The notes beneath the pieces were generated by a model. It was given only the letters and a program-made list of their open reading frames with translations. It had not been told where the DNA came from and searched no databases. The translations under genes and the position numbers were made by a program. Source: Bacillota bacterium (lineage in GTDB: Bacteria; Bacillota; Clostridia; Lachnospirales; Bianqueaceae). From it: a DNA stretch of 64,000 nucleotides. The stretch spans positions 62,001 through 126,000 of the forward strand of contig JAFRZL010000015.1 of assembly GCA_017442535.1 (NCBI GenBank). The letters are read 5' to 3'. Shown here piece by piece: positions 42,734 to 51,023 of this stretch (positions are counted from its first letter, which is position 1; each line of letters begins with the position of its first letter).

Positions 42734-43945
42734 GTGAAGGGAAAGCAATTAAGACAGCGTATTGATTTTACACTGATCCTTGCGGTTACGGCGCTGGTTG
42801 GCTTCAGCATCATCATGATCGGCAGTGCAGGCGGACGTACATTTGATCTGCTTCACATTACCCTCGGCCCCAGCATGAAGCGGCAGCTGCTCGGGTTTGC
42901 ATTGGGCCTGGTTTTTGCAACGGTTCTGATGCTTGTCAGCCGTGAACTGTTGAACTTTCTGACCATCCCGATTTACTTTTTCATGCTGCTCCTGCTGCTT
43001 ATCGTTCTGTTGATCGGTATCGGTTCCGGAGCGGAGGGAGAAGAAGAGGGAGTTCACCGATGGATCCAGCTGATCGGCGGCTTTACACTGCAGCCTTCCG
43101 AATTTGCCAAATTCTTTATCATCATCGTACTGGCACGTTTCTGTGACGTCCGTTCCGACAGGATCAACCGTTTCGGAGTACTTCTGGCATTTGGAGCGAT
43201 TCTGGTCTTACCATTCTATCTGGTACTAAAAGAGCCCGATCTGTCCACCTCTATCATACTGATCGCGATCGGCGCGGCCATTCTTTTTACCGCCGGCCTT
43301 AACTGGAAGTATATACTGGCAGCTTTTCTGATCGCCGGGATCGGGATCTATGTGATCCTCGCTGATGCGTATAATCCGGATGGCCCCAGGATTCTCTCAG
43401 AATACCAGGCCATGCGTATCTGGGCCTTTATAACACCTGAAAAATATGCCGAGAACTATGCCTATCAGACGCTCAGATCACAGTACGCCATCAGCTCCGG
43501 CGGGCTCACGGGCGTCGGATTATTCAATTCAAGCGGATTGATTCCCGTCCCCATGACAGACTTTATCTTTGCGATACTCGGAGAAGAACTCGGATTTATC
43601 GGCTGCAGCATCATGATGGGAATCATGACCCTGATCGTAGGACATATTATCCGGATTTCCACTATGGTTCGCGATACCTACGGCAAACTGATCTGCGTGG
43701 GCGTCGCAACCTGGATCGCGACGCAATCCTTTATCCATATAGGCGTTAATACCGCGGTCCTTCCCAATACCGGCATTCCTTTGCCCTTTATGAGCTATGG
43801 TCCGAGCTCGCTCGTCGCCATTATGGGCGGCATCGGACTTGTACTGCATGTCTACTATCATCACAAAATGCAGGAAGAACTGCGGCGCAGTCCTAATACT
43901 GAGACAGGAGGTACGCAACTTGAACATCGCTTTGGCAGCTATTAA
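42734..43945 (+). CDS. rodA: RodA/FtsW-family peptidoglycan glycosyltransferase
   Basis: A 403-residue SEDS-family protein with about ten membrane helices that polymerises lipid II for side-wall growth together with PBP2. VHRWIQLIGGFTLQPSEFAK contains the conserved family segment including the catalytic-region residues, and FIFAILGEELGFIG and NTGIPLPFMSYGPSSL are late landmarks; the last usually reads SYGGS, with Pro for Gly here. The GTG start at 42734 has AAAGGAGAGG upstream. The 60-base gap to the PBP2 gene contains no gene. The 3' end overlaps the next gene by 26 bases. Confidence 0.9.
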   Translation: MKGKQLRQRIDFTLILAVTALVGFSIIMIGSAGGRTFDLLHITLGPSMKRQLLGFALGLVFATVLMLVSRELLNFLTIPIYFFMLLLLLIVLLIGIGSGAEGEEEGVHRWIQLIGGFTLQPSEFAKFFIIIVLARFCDVRSDRINRFGVLLAFGAILVLPFYLVLKEPDLSTSIILIAIGAAILFTAGLNWKYILAAFLIAGIGIYVILADAYNPDGPRILSEYQAMRIWAFITPEKYAENYAYQTLRSQYAISSGGLTGVGLFNSSGLIPVPMTDFIFAILGEELGFIGCSIMMGIMTLIVGHIIRISTMVRDTYGKLICVGVATWIATQSFIHIGVNTAVLPNTGIPLPFMSYGPSSLVAIMGGIGLVLHVYYHHKMQEELRRSPNTETGGTQLEHRFGSY

Positions 43946-44306
43946 CAACAAGAAGAGATTGATGCAGAATTTCTGTATCGCTTACAGACAGATCCTGTCC
44001 AAGCATACTCTGTATGCTACAGGTACGACCGGCCGGCTGATCGAAGAGGTCACCAATCTGCATGTTCATAAATATCTGGCCGGACCCTTGGGCGGAATCC
44101 AGCAGATGGGTGCGCAGATCTCCGGCAATGAATTGGATATGGTCATTTTCCTCAATGAGCCCAGTGAAACCGGAGAAGCCTTCCACCAGATCGTAAATCT
44201 GTGTGACACACATAATATTCCTATCGCGACCAACCTGGCTACGGCCGAGATGCTGGTTCTCGGTATGGAAAGCGGGAATCTGGACTGGAGGAATCTGTAC
44301 AAATAA
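43920..44306 (+). CDS. Methylglyoxal-synthase-like protein lacking the catalytic residues
   Basis: A 128-residue MGS-fold protein in the place of mgsA. LSKHTLYATGTTG and IPIATNLATAEML are strongly conserved, so homology is clear. Compared with E. coli MgsA as I recall it (offset 11), the catalytic or active-site residues are replaced: His19 by Ile8, Asp20 by Asn9, Ser65 by Ala54, Asp71 (GGDQQ) by Ile60 (GGIQQ), Asp91 by Glu80, and the loop with His98 and Asp101 is altered and three residues shorter. The phosphate-binding Lys12 and Thr34/36/37 remain. It is therefore probably not a methylglyoxal synthase but a phosphate-ligand-binding protein. TTG 43920 with AGGAGG 8 bases upstream is the start, inside rodA. 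Confidence 0.85.
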   Translation: MNIALAAINNKKRLMQNFCIAYRQILSKHTLYATGTTGRLIEEVTNLHVHKYLAGPLGGIQQMGAQISGNELDMVIFLNEPSETGEAFHQIVNLCDTHNIPIATNLATAEMLVLGMESGNLDWRNLYK

Positions 44307-44321
44307 ACTAGGAGTGAAAAC

Positions 44322-46205
44322 ATGAGAACAGTGCATGTGCCCGATCAGATTCTGTTATCCGTGGATAAGCCTGCCCGTTATATCGGGGGCGAGTTGAACG
44401 CCGTTCGTAAAAATCCGGATCAGGTCTCTGTTCGGGTTGCTTTTTGTTTCCCGGACGTCTATGATGTGGGCATGTCCCACCTTGGATTACAGCTTCTGTA
44501 CGGACAGTTTAATTCAATGCCCAATGTCTATTGCGAGCGCGTTTTTGCGCCATGGCCCGATATGGAGGAGAAGATGCGTGCACATCATATTCCTCTGTAT
44601 ACGCTGGAGACTTTTTCTCCGGTAAAGGACATGGATTTCCTCGCCATCACGCTGCAGTATGAGATGAGTTTCACCAATATTCTGAATGTGCTGGACCTCT
44701 CGGGCATCCCTATTTATGCCAAAGACCGTACGGATGATGACCCGCTTGTGATTGCGGGCGGACCCACGGCCAGCAACCCCGAAGTCCTGGCGCCCTTTAT
44801 CGATTTCTTCTATATCGGAGAAGGTGAAGTCTCTTATGAAGAGCTCTTTAACCGCTATGAAGCGCATAAAAAAGCCGGCGGTCACCGCAGGGATTTTCTG
44901 ACAAAAATCCTGGACCTTGGTCCCATCTATGTCCCGGCATTTTATGATGTCGAATATGAGGAAGAACCCGCGCCGGGGGCCGAATACACCCCCAGAATCC
45001 GTTCGATCAGGCCGAATCGACCCGACGCACCGGCCACTATCCGTAAAGATATCGTGGACGATCTGGAGCATTCCTACTATCCGACCAAGCCCATTGTATC
45101 CTATTTACAGGCTGTTCATGACCGGGCCGTTGTTGAGATCTTCCGCGGTTGCATCCACGGCTGCCGTTTCTGTCAGGCCGGACAGGTCTATAAACCCGTC
45201 CGTTACCGCAGTAAGGAGAAAGTCATGCAGCTATGTGATGAAATCCTGCAGAATACCGGGTATGACGAGATTTCTTTCACTTCGCTCAGCACGGATGATT
45301 ATCCATGGCTGGAAGAGCTTATGACGGAGTTCCGGGAGAAATATCCCCATGTCGGGGTCAGCCTTCCCTCGCTGCGCGTGGACGCATTCTCACTATCCCT
45401 GATGGAGAAGCTCGCGGAGGGCAAGAAGAGCGGCCTGACCTTTGCTTCGGAAGCAGGGACGCAGCGCCTCCGCGATGTGATCAATAAGGGTCTTACCGAG
45501 GAAGATGTCCTGGGAGGCTGCAGACTGGCTTTCTCCGGCGGCTGGGACCGCGTCAAACTGTATTTTATGCTGGGTCTTCCTACCGAGACCGAACAAGATA
45601 TTTATGGCATTGCCCATATGGGATATCAGATTCTGGATGCGTGGTATCAGACACCGCAGGAAAAGCGTTCGCGGGATGTCTCTATTACGGTCAGTACTTC
45701 TTTCTTTGTTCCCAAATCATTCTCACCATTCCAGTGGGCACCCCAGGCGACCCCAGAAATGTATGCGGAGAAACAGGCCTATCTGAACGGCCAGATCCGC
45801 AACCGCAAGATCCGCTATAACTGCCATGATTCTTTCCTGAGCACCCTTGAGGGAGTGATGGCCCGCGGCGACAGGCGCGTCTCCCGATTACTCTATACCG
45901 CATGGCAGAAAGGCTGCCGTTTTGACAGCTGGTCGGATCACTTCCGTGCGGATCTGTGGAAGGAATCCCTGGAGGAATGCGGGATCGAGCTGGCATATTA
46001 TAATTATCGCGAACGTCAGGCCGACGAAATCTTCCCCTGGGACATGATCGATTATGGTGTCAGTAAACAGTGGCTGCGGCATGAATATGAGCGGGCCCTG
46101 GCCGGCAAACCGACACCTAACTGCAAAGAACGCTGTTCTGGATGCGGTATGATGAAACTCGCCCATACGGGTCTTTGCTTTGAAGAGAGGAGAGTGGAAT
46201 CATGA
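44322..46205 (+). CDS. TIGR03960-family B12-binding-like radical SAM protein
   Basis: A 627-residue protein. The N-terminal half contains a B12-binding-like fold (DVGMSHLGLQLLYGQFN), followed by the radical SAM core with CIHGCRFCQAG (CX3CX2C near residue 275) and a C-terminal segment with a late Cys cluster CKERCSGCGM. The family is widespread in Clostridia, always beside the DUF2344 gene and ribosomal protein L21, and is suspected of RNA or cofactor modification, without proof. ATG 44322 follows TAGGAG. It overlaps the next gene by 4 bases. Confidence 0.88.
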   Translation: MRTVHVPDQILLSVDKPARYIGGELNAVRKNPDQVSVRVAFCFPDVYDVGMSHLGLQLLYGQFNSMPNVYCERVFAPWPDMEEKMRAHHIPLYTLETFSPVKDMDFLAITLQYEMSFTNILNVLDLSGIPIYAKDRTDDDPLVIAGGPTASNPEVLAPFIDFFYIGEGEVSYEELFNRYEAHKKAGGHRRDFLTKILDLGPIYVPAFYDVEYEEEPAPGAEYTPRIRSIRPNRPDAPATIRKDIVDDLEHSYYPTKPIVSYLQAVHDRAVVEIFRGCIHGCRFCQAGQVYKPVRYRSKEKVMQLCDEILQNTGYDEISFTSLSTDDYPWLEELMTEFREKYPHVGVSLPSLRVDAFSLSLMEKLAEGKKSGLTFASEAGTQRLRDVINKGLTEEDVLGGCRLAFSGGWDRVKLYFMLGLPTETEQDIYGIAHMGYQILDAWYQTPQEKRSRDVSITVSTSFFVPKSFSPFQWAPQATPEMYAEKQAYLNGQIRNRKIRYNCHDSFLSTLEGVMARGDRRVSRLLYTAWQKGCRFDSWSDHFRADLWKESLEECGIELAYYNYRERQADEIFPWDMIDYGVSKQWLRHEYERALAGKPTPNCKERCSGCGMMKLAHTGLCFEERRVES

Positions 46206-46921
46206 ATCCTGAGAGATATCGGAAGCGTGTCGTTTTCTGGAAAGGAGACCGCATGCGTTTTGTAGGCCATCTTGATCTGCTTCGCGTATTACAGCGGGCC
46301 ATGAACCGGGCCGGGATCGAACTGGTCTTTTCCAATGGATTTAATCCGCATCCTCAGATGTCATTTGCCAAGCCCCTCTCCCTGGGACAGGAAGGCATGC
46401 GAGAGATCATGGAACTGGAGCTCGCTTCTCCGATGACTGATCAGGAGCTGATCGAGCGGATCAACGCGGTACTTCCGCCCGGGATCCTGCTGCTGGACGC
46501 GGCGGATATGCCGGAGGGCACCAAATCCGCCATGTCTATGGTAGATCTGGCTGAATACGAGATCCATCTTCCTGATCTGGATATTGACTATCCTGAGGCG
46601 CTCAAAGGTTTCTTATCGCTTCCGGAAATACCGATACGCAAGCTCGCCAAATTCCATGGGCGCAAACAGGAGATAACGGTAGATATCCGCCCCAGAATCC
46701 GCGAACTCAAGGCGCTGAACGCAAATACATTTTATCTGCTGGCCGTCAGTACGGGCGAAGAAAACCTTAAACCTGACAAAATGATGCAGGTCTTCTGGAA
46801 CTATATCGGTCATCCTGAGCAGACGGCTAATGAACAGATCGTCAGGACCGGACTGTATCAGTGCCGGGAAGACGGGACGCTTGCGGATATGATGCAATTA
46901 TTGGAATATCAGGCGGAGTAG
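46202..46921 (+). CDS. TIGR03936-family radical SAM-associated protein (DUF2344)
   Basis: A 239-residue protein of the family that in some organisms is fused to the TIGR03960 radical SAM protein. RMRFVGHLDLLRVLQRAMNRA and FSNGFNPHPQMSFAKPLSLG are the conserved N-terminal blocks. Function unknown; it presumably acts with the upstream enzyme, to which it is joined by an ATGA overlap. A ribonuclease G gene often follows in Clostridia, but here the L21 promoter and leader come directly. Confidence 0.88.
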   Translation: MNPERYRKRVVFWKGDRMRFVGHLDLLRVLQRAMNRAGIELVFSNGFNPHPQMSFAKPLSLGQEGMREIMELELASPMTDQELIERINAVLPPGILLLDAADMPEGTKSAMSMVDLAEYEIHLPDLDIDYPEALKGFLSLPEIPIRKLAKFHGRKQEITVDIRPRIRELKALNANTFYLLAVSTGEENLKPDKMMQVFWNYIGHPEQTANEQIVRTGLYQCREDGTLADMMQLLEYQAE

Positions 46922-46987
46922 AGCCGAGCCCAAAGCGTCTGATGCTCAAATAATACTGAAAATAAGCGATTTTCCTCAATTTTATGC

Positions 46988-47016
46988 TTGACAAGCAGAC
47001 ACTCCTGTGATAAAAT
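46988..47016 (+). promoter_or_regulatory. Sigma-A promoter of the rplU operon
   Basis: TTGACA (46988-46993), a 17-base spacer and TAAAAT (47011-47016). Confidence 0.85.
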
Positions 47017-47018
47017 CG

Positions 47019-47098
47019 ATATGTTGCCGCTCGACGAGGCCTTTAATGGTATGCTTTGAGGCATGCAGCCATAGTCGGCGAGTCTTAAAAGAAGGAGG
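47019..47098 (+). ncRNA. Ribosomal protein L21 leader (candidate)
   Basis: The 80-base untranslated leader between promoter and rplU contains GCCGCTCGAC near its start, a GTATGC-TTTGAG-GCATGC hairpin in the middle and GTCGGCGAG near the end, so the outer parts can pair around the central hairpin. The position and layout fit the L21 leader of Firmicutes, in which L21 binding represses its own operon. A covariance-model match has not been run. Confidence 0.7.
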
Positions 47099-47107
47099 TG
47101 CCTAGTA

Positions 47108-47419
47108 ATGTATGCTGTAATCGAAACAGGTGGCAAGCAGTACCGGGTACAAGAAGGAGACGTTGTTTTTGTCGAGAAGCTCGGTCTGGTCGAGGGTGAG
47201 AATTATGTATTTGATAAGGTTCTTGCCGTATTTACCGATGACGGAGCGATGGTTGGAAAGCCTTACGTCGAGGGTGCAAAGGTTTCTGCGACGACCCTTA
47301 AGGAAGGACGCGCCAAGAAGGTCATTGTTTACAAGTACAAGTCCAAGAAGGGCTATCACAAGAAGCAGGGCCATCGTCAGTGCTTCACCAAGCTTCAGAT
47401 CAATTCGATCCAGGCTTAA
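47108..47419 (+). CDS. rplU: 50S ribosomal protein L21
   Basis: A 103-residue ribosomal protein that binds 23S r[21 protein letters not shown] at the start and [12 protein letters not shown] near the end are typical. AAGGAGG precedes ATG 47108. It is the first gene of the rplU-prp-rpmA unit, probably regulated by the leader upstream. Confidence 0.97.
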   Translation: MYAVIETGGKQYRVQEGDVVFVEKLGLVEGENYVFDKVLAVFTDDGAMVGKPYVEGAKVSATTLKEGRAKKVIVYKYKSKKGYHKKQGHRQCFTKLQINSIQA

Positions 47420-47433
47420 TTCCTTGGTTTGAC

Positions 47434-47775
47434 ATGATTCAGGCAGTCCTATTCACTAATTCCGAAGGGCATATCTGGGGATTCCGCATTAAGGGCCACG
47501 CCGAGTACGCGGCTGATGGCGAACCCGATATCGTCTGTGCCGCGGTTTCCGCCCTTGCCTATAATACAGTTAATGGGCTGCAGCAATTATGCGGTCAGCA
47601 TGTTCTCTGCAAGACGAACGATGACGGCTTTATGGCTGCACAAGTGCCCTTGATTCGTGAGGGGGCCAATTCGGACAAAGCAGAACTGGTTTTCAGATTG
47701 TTATATCTGGGCCTGAAACAGCTTGCCAGACAATACAGATCCAATGTAACCGTAAAAACTGTTAAGCACACTTGA
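47434..47775 (+). CDS. prp: Ribosomal-processing cysteine protease Prp
   Basis: A 113-residue cysteine protease that trims the N-terminal extension of ribosomal protein L27. GHAEYA carries the catalytic His (residue 22) and DIVCAAVSAL the catalytic Cys (residue 34). It always sits between rplU and rpmA, as here. ATG 47434 begins the conserved strand; upstream in-frame codons belong to the end of rplU. No strong ribosome site is visible, so coupling to rplU (14 bases away) is likely. Confidence 0.93.
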   Translation: MIQAVLFTNSEGHIWGFRIKGHAEYAADGEPDIVCAAVSALAYNTVNGLQQLCGQHVLCKTNDDGFMAAQVPLIREGANSDKAELVFRLLYLGLKQLARQYRSNVTVKTVKHT

Positions 47776-47790
47776 AGGAGGTGCATTTCA

Positions 47791-48084
47791 ATGCTTCAGA
47801 TGAATCTTCAGTTGTTTGCTCATAAGAAGGGCGTAGGTTCCAGTAAGAACGGACGTGACTCCGAGTCCAAGCGCCTGGGAGCGAAGAGAGCCGATGGTCA
47901 GGTCGTAAAGGCCGGCAACATTCTGTACCGCCAGAATGGTACTCGTATCCATCCCGGAACGAATGTAGGCATCGGTAAGGATGACACCCTTTACGCTCTG
48001 GTAGAGGGACGTGTCAAGTTTGAGAGATACGGACGCGACCGCAAGAAGGTCTCCGTATATCCCGTGGAGGAAGCTGCGGTTTAA
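47791..48084 (+). CDS. rpmA: 50S ribosomal protein L27
   Basis: A 97-residue ribosomal protein whose N terminus reaches the peptidyl-transferase centre. The first residues, [11 protein letters not shown], carry the Firmicute extension that Prp removes between Phe9 and Ala10; the presence of prp just upstream fits. [17 protein letters not shown] is the family core. AAGGAGG precedes ATG 47791. Confidence 0.97.
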   Translation: MLQMNLQLFAHKKGVGSSKNGRDSESKRLGAKRADGQVVKAGNILYRQNGTRIHPGTNVGIGKDDTLYALVEGRVKFERYGRDRKKVSVYPVEEAAV

Positions 48085-48114
48085 TCGCCGCAAGCCGAAT
48101 ACTTCAGCAATCAG

Positions 48115-48151
48115 GCAGGTTCCAAGCATCCTTTGGGACCTGCTGTTTTTT
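48115..48151 (+). terminator. Intrinsic terminator between rpmA and obg
   Basis: An 11-bp stem with one G-U pair (48115-48125 with 48133-48143), loop GCATCCT, followed by TGTTTTTTC. It ends 23 bases before obg, so obg may rely on read-through or an unseen promoter. Confidence 0.85.
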
Positions 48152-48174
48152 CTAAATCAGGAAGAGGGACTATC

Positions 48175-49467
48175 ATGTATGTAGATGAAGCTCGTATTAC
48201 CATTGAATCCGGCAAGGGCGGGAATGGCTGTACTTCTTTTAGACGTGAGAAATTCGTGGCTGCGGGAGGCCCCGACGGCGGCGATGGCGGTAAGGGTGGA
48301 GACATCATCTTCGAGACCGAGCAGGGGATGACGACCCTTTATTATTTCCGCCATCATCGTATTTTTAAGGCGGAGAAGGGCGGCGATGGCGGCGGCAAAA
48401 ATTGCCATGGCAAGGATGCGGATGATCTGATCATTCGTGTCCCGATCGGAACGGTGCTCCGGGAAGCGGAGTCAGGTCTGGTCGTCGCAGATCTCTCCAA
48501 GCCCGATATGCATGAAATCATATTAAAAGGCGGACGTGGCGGCAAGGGGAACCAGCACTATGCGACCGCGACAATGCAGATTCCGCAGTATTCTCAGTCC
48601 GGACGGCCGGGGCACACTCTGGATTTGATCCTGGAGCTTAAGGTGCTGGCTGATGTTGGATTGCTCGGTTATCCCAATGCCGGCAAATCGACATTTTTAT
48701 CCCGTGTATCCAATGCCAAGCCTAAGATTGCCGATTATCCCTTTACTACACTTGAACCCAATCTGGGTGTGGTTAACCTGAGCTATGGCAAGTCTATGGT
48801 AATCGCCGATATTCCCGGGCTGATCGAGGGCGCGGCAGACGGCGCCGGTCTGGGACACGAGTTTCTGAAGCATCTGGAACGGACACGCGTTCTGATTCAT
48901 TTAGTTGATACTGCCGGTCTGGATGGACGTGATCCGATCTCGGATCTGGAGGTGATCAACGCGGAATTATCCCGTTACAGCGCTGAATTAGCTTCGCTGC
49001 CGCAGATCATAGCCGCGAATAAGATGGATTTACCCGACGCACAGGCCTTCTATCCCGAGCTGGAACAATATTGCAATGAAAAAGGCTATGAGGTCTTCCC
49101 GATTTCAGCCGCAACCGGCAAAGGGATCCAGGCGTTATTGGATCGCGTCATTCAGGTTCGTGATTCCATTGCCCCCGAGCCCCGCGTTTTCGACAAAGAA
49201 TTCGATATCAATACGCTTAATCAGGACAATGGTTTGTCGGAAGATGGCGGAATTACTATTGACTTGATGCCTGATGGAGCGTATAATATAGGTGGACCTG
49301 CGATCGAAAAAATGTTGGGATACACTTATTTGGATACGGAAAAAGGATTTGATTTCTTCCAGCGTTTCCTTAGGGAACGCGGTGTCATTGACCGGCTGGA
49401 AGCCATGGGCATTCAGGAAGGTGATACGGTTATCGTAGCCGATATCGCTTTCGAATTCTATCCGTAA
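48175..49467 (+). CDS. obg: GTPase Obg (ribosome assembly)
   Basis: A 430-residue GTPase acting in 50S assembly and stress signalling. The Gly-rich Obg fold covers about 1-158, followed by the G domain with GYPNAGKST (G1, near 165), DIPGLIEGA (G3), and NKMD (G4), and the C-terminal OCT domain (about 355-430). AGGAAGAGG precedes ATG 48175, which starts the conserved MYVDEARI; an upstream in-frame start lies inside the terminator. Confidence 0.96.
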   Translation: MYVDEARITIESGKGGNGCTSFRREKFVAAGGPDGGDGGKGGDIIFETEQGMTTLYYFRHHRIFKAEKGGDGGGKNCHGKDADDLIIRVPIGTVLREAESGLVVADLSKPDMHEIILKGGRGGKGNQHYATATMQIPQYSQSGRPGHTLDLILELKVLADVGLLGYPNAGKSTFLSRVSNAKPKIADYPFTTLEPNLGVVNLSYGKSMVIADIPGLIEGAADGAGLGHEFLKHLERTRVLIHLVDTAGLDGRDPISDLEVINAELSRYSAELASLPQIIAANKMDLPDAQAFYPELEQYCNEKGYEVFPISAATGKGIQALLDRVIQVRDSIAPEPRVFDKEFDINTLNQDNGLSEDGGITIDLMPDGAYNIGGPAIEKMLGYTYLDTEKGFDFFQRFLRERGVIDRLEAMGIQEGDTVIVADIAFEFYP

Positions 49468-49490
49468 TCATTTGCATTGAGGAGATATTT

Positions 49491-49781
49491 ATGCTTACAA
49501 CCAAACAAAGAGCCTATTTGCGTTCTCTTGCCCAGACCGAAGAAGCCATTTTCCAGATCGGAAAGGGCGGGGCGACCAGGGAACTTGTAGAGGCCCTCAG
49601 TGACGCGCTTGAAAAGCGTGAGCTGATCAAAATATCTGTGCTGCAGAATTGTGAAGACGACGTCAAATATCTGGCGGATGTCGTATCCACTCGCACCCAC
49701 GCGGAGCTTGTACAGACCATCGGTAAGAAAATCATTTTGTACAGGCCATCCAAGAAACCACATATTATTCTGCCGCGATGA
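49491..49781 (+). CDS. yhbY: YhbY-family ribosome assembly RNA-binding protein
   Basis: A 96-residue CRM-domain protein that binds pre-50S particles. MLTTKQRAYLRSLAQTEE at the start and QIGKGGATRELVEALSDAL with the GKGG-type RNA-binding loop are typical. GAGGAG precedes ATG 49491. It overlaps nadD by 4 bases. Confidence 0.93.
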   Translation: MLTTKQRAYLRSLAQTEEAIFQIGKGGATRELVEALSDALEKRELIKISVLQNCEDDVKYLADVVSTRTHAELVQTIGKKIILYRPSKKPHIILPR

Positions 49782-50413
49782 ATGCCATGGATGCACAGAA
49801 GGATTATGATCGCATGGCCCGCAGGGTCGCGATCATGGGCGGTACATTTGATCCGATTCATTACGGTCATCTCTTGACCGCTGAGACCGTCCGTGAAAAG
49901 CTTCAGATGGATCAGGTCCTGATTATTCCTACAGGTGTTTCTTATTTCAAAATCAATCGTAATGTGACGCCTCCCGACGTCCGTTTTCGGATGGTGGAGG
50001 CCGCTGTAAGAGATAATCCCTGGTTCTTTGCCTCTCCGATTGAGACGGAGCGGGATGGCTATACCTATACGGTCGATACCATTCATCAGCTGCGGCAGAT
50101 TTATTCGGACAGTACCGAATTCTATTTTATCATCGGGGCAGATGCCATTTCCGGATTATCCTCCTGGTATCATGTGAAAGAACTGGTTTCTCTCTGTCAT
50201 TTTGTCAGTGTCAACCGTCCGGGGTATGACTCGATCGTGCCGGATATCTTTAATGAAGAAGGCTGCAAGGGATTCTATCGGGTATCCGTCCCCGAGATGG
50301 AGATTTCTTCCTCCGACCTGCGTGAGCGGGTGAGAAGAGGAGAGAGCATCCGGTATATGGTACCGGAAATTGTCGAACAAATGATTTATCAATATGGCCT
50401 TTATCAAGAATAA
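49778..50413 (+). CDS. nadD: Nicotinate-nucleotide adenylyltransferase
   Basis: A 211-residue enzyme that makes deamido-NAD from nicotinate mononucleotide and ATP. GGTFDPIHYGHL has the HxGH nucleotidyl-transfer motif, GADAISGLSSW the substrate-binding segment and ISSSDLRERVRRGESIRYMVP the SSTxxR motif. The first 15 residues are an extension before the first strand, so an internal start is possible, but the ATGA overlap with yhbY supports 49778. Confidence 0.95.
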   Translation: MNAMDAQKDYDRMARRVAIMGGTFDPIHYGHLLTAETVREKLQMDQVLIIPTGVSYFKINRNVTPPDVRFRMVEAAVRDNPWFFASPIETERDGYTYTVDTIHQLRQIYSDSTEFYFIIGADAISGLSSWYHVKELVSLCHFVSVNRPGYDSIVPDIFNEEGCKGFYRVSVPEMEISSSDLRERVRRGESIRYMVPEIVEQMIYQYGLYQE

Positions 50414-50428
50414 AGGAGGTTGTAGGTA

Positions 50429-50995
50429 TTGCTGCCTGACAGAATTGAGATTTTGCGGTGGTTATATAGTAATTTAAAGCCGAAACGTTTTCTGCATACA
50501 TTGGGCGTGGAGCAGGAGGCGATTGAACTTGCTATGATCCACGGACTGCCTCTCCGTGAAGCCTCGGTTGCGGCGCTGCTGCATGATTGTGCGAAGAATT
50601 TGCCGGAAAGAGAGATGCTGCGCATACTTGAGAGCCATCAGGATCCCTATGCGGATAAGGATTTTCCACAGGTGCTTCACGCATTCGCCGGTCCGTATGT
50701 AGCGGAGGATCAATTCGGACCGCTGCCGGAAGATATTGCCAATGCCATCCGTTTTCATACGACCGGCCGCAGCGCGATGTCTCCTCTGGAAAAACTGATT
50801 TTTTCAGCCGATTATACGGAGCCCGGCCGCGAAGAATTTGCCGGTCTGGCCGAGGCCAGGGCTTTGATCCGCAAGGACCTCAGCCTGGGAACAGCTCATA
50901 TTATCCGCAACAATGTCTATTATTTACAGCGTAAAGGCGCTTTGATCCATCCACTGACCTTAACGGCCCTTACGGATCTGTCCAATGGCGTCTGA
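50429..50995 (+). CDS. yqeK: YqeK-family HD-domain symmetrical Ap4A hydrolase
   Basis: A 188-residue HD-domain enzyme that splits diadenosine tetraphosphate symmetrically. The metal site is visible as the early His in RFLHTLGVE, LHDCAKNLP (HD), FHTTGR and FSADYTEPGR. The start is TTG at 50429 with AAAGGAGG 9 bases upstream; no ATG fits. In Firmicutes yqeK regularly follows nadD and precedes rsfS, as here. Confidence 0.93.
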   Translation: MLPDRIEILRWLYSNLKPKRFLHTLGVEQEAIELAMIHGLPLREASVAALLHDCAKNLPEREMLRILESHQDPYADKDFPQVLHAFAGPYVAEDQFGPLPEDIANAIRFHTTGRSAMSPLEKLIFSADYTEPGREEFAGLAEARALIRKDLSLGTAHIIRNNVYYLQRKGALIHPLTLTALTDLSNGV

Positions 50996-51023
50996 AGATG
51001 ACCAATTTGATTAGGAGGTAAAA

